Shown here: one piece after another, positions 57,375 through 64,000 of the stretch | Layout of the letters: each line of letters starts with the position of its first letter | Numbering within the stretch: position 1 is the stretch's first letter | DNA from: Blasia pusilla | Lineage: Eukaryota; Marchantiophyta; Marchantiopsida; Blasiales | NCBI GenBank assembly: GCA_050084515.1 | Contig: CM114272.1 | Location: forward strand, 744,001-808,000 | Direction: 5' to 3' | DNA length: 64,000 nucleotides | Made by a program: the position numbers and the translations under genes | Notes under the pieces: generated by a model | The model's input: the letters and a program-made list of their open reading frames with translations, nothing else | Databases searched by the model: none | Told to the model about the DNA's origin: nothing

Positions 57375-58236
57375 TTGATAGACCAAGGTTCGAAGTTTCA
57401 CAAATTTTATGATTAAGGGCTAATTGATTACCGTACCAATTTGAGGGATCATCTTGAGGCAGATGGACTAGAAGAGAGAGTTGTGCACACGATGAAGAGA
57501 GGTTTATGCAAGTATGACTTGTAGAGAGGCCACTTAGGAGTTTGGAAACTCTAGTTGCTGTGGTTGGCGATGGGATTTATATTCATGAGGTAGACATCCT
57601 TAGTATATTTTTCAATGTATTTGTTGCTTTATGGCTGAGAGCCTAATTTTCATGCAGCCATTTGTCGTGATGCTAGTGAGGTGTTGATACTCGATGATAA
57701 TGGTGTATGGGTGCAAGCATATTCTCAAAGGGCTGAGTTATTTAAGAGAGTTATGCCCATGGCATTTCAGAACTTGGAGATTGTGCAACATCAAGATACT
57801 TTGTGGTATGCAACTATTCGGGGAGGTGGTTATCGACCGACGATCTGAAGATTTCATCAGAGAGACTATGTCTACTTGCAACAGACGACACCTACAAGGT
57901 TGGATATGACCGTAGGATGCACCATCTTGAGAGTGCATGATGTCTTGCCATGTGGTGTTGTCTTATTAGAGGGACGCAATGGTATGGTTTGGAAGGATCA
58001 TGTGCGTAATTGTGCGCCATGTCACCTCCCTAACATTGATGGTACAGTTGATCTGAGCTTATCTGTAATTCTCGCAGGCTTGCGTTGTATGTTGTGTGGT
58101 TCATATTGGTTCTGCCTATGGTGTAGCCACTATACTAGATTGCGATGGTTGTTCGAGAGGGTGATGTATGGCATGTTTGACGTCACCTCTCACTAGGGTT
58201 CCTCGGGGACGATGGATGTGCCCTAAATGTACATAG
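57375..58236 (+). pseudogene. Gypsy-type integrase tail with C-terminal PHD-like finger
   Basis: One frame, with several stops, reads LIDQGSKFHKFYD (second catalytic aspartate at about 57381), RTNLRDHLEADGLEERVV (third acidic residue), WLAMGF, YLLLYG, SQRAELFKRVMPMAFQNLEI, YATIRGGGYRPTI, DYVYLQQTTPTRLDM and WKDHVRNCAPCHLPNIDGTV. These are integrase core, tail and linker. After one frameshift a PHD-type finger follows (58086-58233): CMLC, DCDGCSRG, MACLTSPL, VPRGRWMCPKC, then a stop. The conserved Trp-His before MAC reads stop-Cys, so the finger is damaged. PHD fingers read histone tails, so this would be the counterpart of a chromodomain. The arrangement resembles pol proteins I recall from plant and algal genomes, but I cannot verify that. 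Confidence 0.78.
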
Positions 58237-58411
58237 GGTAGATACTATGTAGTCTTAGATTCATACTTGTGCATGTGACATAGATGATAAGAGGGCGACT
58301 AACGATGGGGCCACATGAGCACCCAAAATTGTTTCTCTAAGCATCCCACACATGTGTGTCATGGTTGGTAGGAGTAGATGGCTATCTTGAGTTAGAGGGA
58401 TCTAACCACCA

Positions 58412-58423
58412 GCTAGGGGGGAA
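58412..58423 (+). other. Putative polypurine tract after the integrase remnant
   Basis: GCTAGGGGGGAA is followed by TTTGAGATATT. A 3' LTR could start at TGAGATATTTTGG (58426), about 190 bases after the integrase stop. No second LTR was found to confirm it. Confidence 0.4.
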
Positions 58424-60430
58424 TTTGAGATATTTTGGTACTCGATAGTCTTGATGTCTAGATGTCGTGGGTTAGTATGGTATCTTGTGTGTTTGAGTCT
58501 GTATTCAGTGACAACGATGTATGTTGTGTAGCGATATGTATGCGCACAACACAAACGCTAATCTTTCTAGTAGGAAAAGAAAAAATCTTAGATGATAGAA
58601 TGAAGAGAAATAAGAACATGTGTGGAGATTCTAGGATGAGGGAGACTATGATGGAAAAAGCAAAGGAGGTTTATGTGACCCAATCACGTGCAAACCTCCA
58701 ATATATGTAAGAATTATAGTAAGAGAGGATAAGGACCTAGGTATCAAAGGCCCATTGCATGGATAAAAAATACCATGGATTTCTTTTAATCAAAGTAGAA
58801 GGGAACTCTGTACTATCCCAACTTAGACCTTGTATTTTGTGGTATGGGTTGGGACACGACACAAGTGCATATTGTATGTAGTACCTGCAAAATGAGCTAC
58901 CATATCGAAACTTTCAATTTTCTCTTTTTAAGTATGTCGGATTAGGCTACTAACCAAAACGTCCAGGCTAAGATGACTTGGTTTGGTCTTGTAGATATTT
59001 ACATCCCCCATTTTTGTATAACTAGGTTCATATAAAGTGTTAGACTCTATATTTATATTTCCATTCAACTGAATTCATACTAAGCGTTAGGTTAGTAGGT
59101 TATGAAACCCGCTCATTTTAACCCGTGCATTTCAACAACATTTTGCTTTGGAATCTGAATAAATCACACCCCATCCTTTTGGAGCTGCAATGCTAGTTCC
59201 CATGAGGTATGCGAAAAACCTTATATATAAAAGAAGAAGGGTTATAAGGAAAGGCGAGAGTTAAATGAAGTGATGAGGGATTGTGATGTGGGAGTAAGTA
59301 AGTTGGGGAAGGATGAGACATGAGGGTAGAGAAGATGGGAGTTCCAAGCAAGGATTCTAAGAAGATATCACATCTTTTGTAGCGGATTGACGAGTATTCT
59401 TAAGGTGCCTTTGAGGAGGTCAGAGGATAGCCTCAATAGATCAAGGATGATATATTGAGGACTAGAGTAACTTGAGAAAGTAGGTTTCTTCCTATTTTGG
59501 ACTCATTTGGATCTATATTGAGGAATTTATAATTTTGGGCAAGTTCTTATTGTGACTATAGTTACGGTTTTTTTTTTTCCGATAAATAGCCCTTAATCCA
59601 CTATTTCAAGTCAAGAGCCAAGGAAATGACTTGTATGTACAGATCACCAAAGAGAGAGTGAAAGGGTATACCCAAGGAGAGTGAATGTGAGAGCTCATTC
59701 TATCTTTGTTGAACCTTCTTTCATGAGGTGGTAGAGTATGGAACTCTATAATCCTCCTTACTTTGTTAATATTCCAAGGCTCTCCACTAGAAGAGTGAGT
59801 TTGGTGCAAGATAAGATGTTGAAAAACTAAGAAAGACATATGAGAGTAATTAACATAAAATAGACCCATGCAAAAAATAGGCACCGATGGTGAAGGAAAA
59901 ATAGAAAACCCACATGGCATAAAAAGAATCAACTCATCAAAATAAATATAACAAGACCACACTAACCGAAAACTAATACTTGACGAGGAAATAATCAAGG
60001 AAATTATTTATACCCAAAATATCATGGGAGGAGAAAATGAAAATCACTCAATAACGAATGACATGAAAAATAGAACGTATTGTTGGACCAAACATGTAAC
60101 AAAAGAGCGAGGGAAAAAAATAGCTCTTTGATATGATTGTGAACAACAATCACTTCATAAAAATGACAATGTAGGAGATTGAGTTTAATGATTTATGACC
60201 ATCTCTACGAGAACACTATAAGATCCCAAAAGAAATCTCCACCAATTCAACATTTAAAAAAAAATCAAACTTGAAAAATTGGACCAACAAATTGAAAACT
60301 TGGAAGGACAAACAAAGTAACTATTTCAAAACAGAGAACATATCGACTCCTCCGCCAAAAAGGCGCTCCTTCGTCTAAATTCTTATTACTTTAATTAAAC
60401 CGAATGAAATATACGTAACGGGATATGGCA
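58424..60430. other. Unassigned stretch, possibly including a 3' LTR
   Basis: It may start with the 3' LTR of the PHD-type gypsy remnant. No recognised genes; a 130-codon minus-strand frame at 59606-59998 shows no domain. Confidence 0.45.
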
Positions 60431-63400
60431 ATCCATTAAGATTGCCATACCGTACTCCGTGACTGTAACCGACGGAGACGTCGGGAGGCGTACGGAACAA
60501 CGGGCTGCTGCTGCTGCTCAGGGGAGCCTAATGATAGAGGAAGGTCGGTGACCGGTCTTATGTAAGTAGAAGGCCCGTGATTGATTGATGGATGTACCCG
60601 TAACCTGTGAAACTCAGTCCATGCATGAAAAGGATCGTAGACAGACAGACTAAGGTCTACGAATAAAGTGACCGGCTCTGGTGAGGAATTTGACTGCCAC
60701 AGAGCCGGTGACCGGACACGACAGGCTCGCGCAGGTGTGTAGCGTTGTTCGTCTTTCTCGTGCGCTGTGTCCGTCGCGGGCGAAGAAAGTGTCCGCTTCG
60801 CTGTTCCTCTGCGCGCGCTTAGAAAATTGGATTCGTGTGCAGGCGTGCGTAGTAAAGATTTGCAGCCAGGCCGCCCGAATTCGTGAATGTGCGTTCGTGG
60901 TCGCGGAAAGGACGAAGGCAATGCGATGCGATGCGTGCAGAACAGCACACCGCAAGGCTGGCTGTGCAGTGGGGAGTCATGGCTGTAGTCTGCGAGAGCA
61001 CTGTAGGCGTGGAAATGAGTGGAGAATGAAAGGGAGAGAGCACCTCAGGGCCCAAGATCTCGGGGTGAGGGGAGGGGCCGAGCTTCCCAAGAGGCCTGCA
61101 GTGGAGTGGTAATAATCACAAACCCTAGGGGGGGGAGCTAGCAAGCTAGGTTCTTCATCGCGGCTCTGACATACCGGTACTACTGCTGCTGCGGCAGCTC
61201 CTGCCTGCCATGTGACGTGAGAGATGTGTACGACGAAGTGGTGCCCATCCGACGAAGGGAGATCGATCCACGGCGAGACGCTGAAAGTGGAGTAGGGATC
61301 CGTGAAAAGGAGGAATGGAATGGAAATTAGAATATAGTATACAAAACAATACGGGCGAATAGAAGGAGCTGTAGGTTCGGGACTTCGAAAAGACATCGTT
61401 TGGAACATCCAGAGCACTTGAATCAGTCTGGAGGTCTCAAGATGTGGAAGCGTGGATGAGAGTCGGTTCTGTGTACATCTCCTGGAAGGAAGGGAGGAAG
61501 GAAAGATGGATGGACGGCCTTCATGAAGGCGGGAAGGAAGGAGGAAGGGAAGCCACTCAAGCCCCGGAAAGCGAGAGAGCCGAGGCGAACCGATTGTAGG
61601 CTCGTCCCGGGCATGGAAGGAGTTTACCTCCGTCCCGTAGCCTATAGGATGAGCCGGTGAATTTGACTAGGCGAGCTCAGCAGGAGCGAGAGGGTACAGT
61701 GCCGTTGTTTATGACATGTGCTTGGAAAAACGAGACCTCTGTTGGATGGGACCAAAAGTGTGGAGAGATGACCTTTCCAGTTCTAATGTATGACATCTTA
61801 AAAGGTGAGGAAATGCCATGAGTGGGGTCGCTCCAGCCGTTTGTCAGGGCAGAGGGGAGAGTTTCAAGAGTTTAGCTTCCCGCATTCAAAAAGTGGAGAA
61901 AAAGCCACACCTCGAGATCCAGAGACACACAGCCTCCGTTCGGCCACAATCTCAGAAAGGGAGAGTCGTCAGGTTTTGGGTTTGGGTTCAATAGTAATTG
62001 GCTCGTAAGTGGGGAACCGATGGGGCCATCTCCACAAAAGGAGGCAGAGAGATGATGCGAGAGAGACTCTGACAAAAGGACGACAGTCACTGTGTAGTGC
62101 TCTCAGACGCTTCAAAAGCTGAAATGTGGTGGGAGTCGGCGAGACTCTGAGCTCGAACAGTAAGCGGGCACTTCTACACATATATGTACTGTATGTGCTT
62201 TGGATGCTGATCCCGAACTCGCTCGGCACTGTTGGAGCAGTGCTCAGGGGCGAGATCGGAACCCGCATATCCAAATCTTCCAATAATCCGGAATCTTTCG
62301 CTCGAGCTCGCGACGTTTGAGAGCGGCCACTCGTAAACGCTGCTCTATGGCTTTAGGTCGCTCGCTTGCGAGCGAGAGAGCGAGTGAGAGGAGATGGAAA
62401 GGTTCGCGAAATGGGCCCACTCCTGAACAGTGGAGATGAGCTCGAGATCAAAGCCTCCAACATGGGAAGCGCATACCTTTTCAGTTAGTCCATGGGCAGG
62501 AGCAGCTCTCTTTTTCTCCTTTCTTTTCGCGGGGTACAAAACTTTATTGCACCCTTTGCCTTGTCTTGTCTGGTAGCTCGAGCACATGAAACAAAAGCCA
62601 CGAAAACAGGCCATTTTGTATGTGTGTGTGGAGTTTGGATGGTCACAGCGGACACAACCTGACGCTCGGAACATGTTGGCAATAACGTACCCATTTTCCT
62701 CATTGTCGTTTCTTCCACCTGGCCACGGATATCCTCCACACTACCCAGCCAGTCATCCTGACGATCCCAATTTGGCCCTCTCCGCTCTGTCCACCCCTAC
62801 TAGGACGGATTTCGTCTACACTACCAAGACCGCGACAACAACACAACAGTCATTGTGGGCTGGGAAAATGTCCGTTCATCTCAGATCGACCGGTGTAGCT
62901 GACGCAACACAAGTGAGTTGCTCAGTCTGACAACAAGCAAACAAAAAGGCGCCGAGTACTTACTGTCTGTCACAGTTCGCCTCAGCTGCGAACGCGCTCT
63001 GTGTGCAAGACGACTAGATTTTGGCCGTGGAAAGGCATTGCGTGCGGCCTGCCCTCCGTGGGTCCCCCGAAAGCGCAGCGGGCGCCGGAAGAGGGAGAGG
63101 GACGGGAAAGAGTGAGAAAGAAAATAAAAAACGGAGGTAATGATGAATGTGGTGTGCTGGTTCTGTGAGGAGTCGGTTAGTGACAGAGCAGTTGCGAGAG
63201 TTAGTAGTGCCTGTCGTAGCCTTGCGAGAGAGACTGTACTCATTAAGTAGTGCCTGTCGTAGCCTTGCGACCATAGACTTGCGAGAGAGAGAGAGAGAGA
63301 GAGTGAGTGGGAGGAGGAAGAGGAGGATGGGGGGGGGGGGGGAAAGAGGGTAAAGGGCGTGAGGAGACATTTGTACTGGAGGGCATTAATTCTTTTGTTG

Positions 63401-63563
63401 ATATGCGCCATGCGATGCTGCAGCCCTGCGATGGTGGTGGGGCTGGAGAAGAGGGAGGGAGTGAGTGAGTGGAAACCCGTCGGAGATGATTGATTGATGC
63501 ACACAGGCAGGCGGATCACGAGAGCGAGGAGATACGGGATCAGAGGGGCGATCTTTCGAGGAC

Positions 63564-63606
<43 letters not shown>

Positions 63607-64000
63607 GATCGGATCGAGAGACGAGACCAACGTGAACGGTGATCTGCACTGAGGTCAGACTAGAAGAATTCTAGTGGTCGACCCGGACGGAGGAATAACG
63701 CCTCCCATAGTATTGATGATACGTTCAACTTCTCCGGCCTGCAGAGTCCATGCGCTACCATCCACCCTAACCCCCGCACCATTATCTGCACCGCAATTCT
63801 TCCTTCCCATCGACGAGAGAAAATTGAGCTCTGCCCCTTACAGAGTCTGTGCCCGACTTCACACCCTAATCTAACCGTCATGTGCCCCACAATTCACTCG
63901 TCCCACCTACCCACCCGCCCGCGCGCACTTCCAGATTCCATGCTCGTGCTGGTGCCAACGGACCTGCGGTAATCATCTCTTAGCGCTTGTGCTCGAGGAA
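60431..64000. other. GC-rich, purine-tract-rich region of unknown function
   Basis: Composition changes sharply: much higher GC and CpG, with many simple tracts. These include CTG units near 60504-60520, GGAAGGA near 61487-61545, GA runs at 63281-63303 and 63578-63603, a 14-base G-run at about 63328-63341, and a telo-box AAACCCTAG at 61120-61128. Overlapping frames of 100-250 codons occur on both strands but are low-complexity products of the tracts, with no domain. It looks like promoter/5' leader DNA of a gene, perhaps beyond the right edge, or a non-coding transcript. Confidence 0.45.
63203..63270 (+). repeat. 25-base direct repeat
   Basis: AGTAGTGCCTGTCGTAGCCT and the following bases TTGCGA occur at 63203-63227 and again at 63246-63270 without differences. 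Confidence 0.9.

Noticed and set aside
60436-60948. A 170-codon minus-strand gene
   Set aside because: Several overlapping open frames on both strands in GC-rich DNA, with no recognisable motif or splice pattern.
62881-63630. A 249-codon minus-strand protein gene
   Set aside because: It is dominated by serine/leucine runs from the complement of GA tracts; no domain, and overlapping frames are equally long.

Overview
This is a eukaryotic, almost certainly plant, nuclear window of about 64 kb. It is AT-rich, built mostly of degenerate nested retrotransposons, and holds one recognisable host gene: a nine-exon gene for translation initiation factor eIF3 subunit K (30812-34804, +). Its spliced product of 226 residues reads through every GT-AG junction, and two telo-box motifs sit upstream. 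The retroelement types (chromodomain Ty3/gypsy, Ty1/copia, a gypsy integrase followed by a PHD-type finger, and a non-LTR element with a restriction-like endonuclease module) fit a land plant. A non-flowering lineage is possible but not proven.

Left part (1-29.7 kb). The dominant repeat, called LTR-A here, is about 1.27 kb long. It begins TGTCGTATAG and ends CTCTCGACACGACA in its sense direction, and has a TATA-like box near mid-length. At least ten copies or pieces occur in both orientations. One copy (2908-4166, -) lies 70 bp upstream of a gypsy-type gag with a zinc knuckle, so LTR-A is probably the LTR of a gypsy family. At 12907-18036 three sense copies lie head to tail, separated only by four bases, with a fourth, antisense copy inside the middle one. 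A chromodomain gypsy element (6190-11623, -) sits inside another LTR-A copy and itself carries a roughly 310 bp MITE-like insert. A Ty1/copia element (19508 to about 29656, +) has been expanded from about 4.6 kb to 10.1 kb by LTR-A insertions in its leader/gag and integrase. One of those insertions contains a further LTR-A and a GC-rich repeat with a chain of stem-loops.

Middle part (30-43.6 kb). The eIF3k gene comes first, then low-complexity intergenic DNA with several short tandem repeats and one striking 52 bp palindrome.

Right part (43.6-64 kb). A long non-LTR retrotransposon (44.3-48 kb, +) has an N-terminal CCHC finger, a reverse transcriptase with all core motifs, a CCHC knuckle and a restriction-like endonuclease module; two frameshifts split its coding region. 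A decayed second copy lies at 53.3-53.7 kb. A gypsy integrase tail with a PHD-type finger lies at 57.4-58.2 kb. From 60.4 kb to the end the DNA becomes clearly GC-richer, with GA tracts, a G-run and a telo-box; it looks like promoter or leader sequence, but I could not assign a gene there.

All calls come from reading the sequence by eye. No database search was possible, and element boundaries are approximate unless a precise terminal motif is stated.
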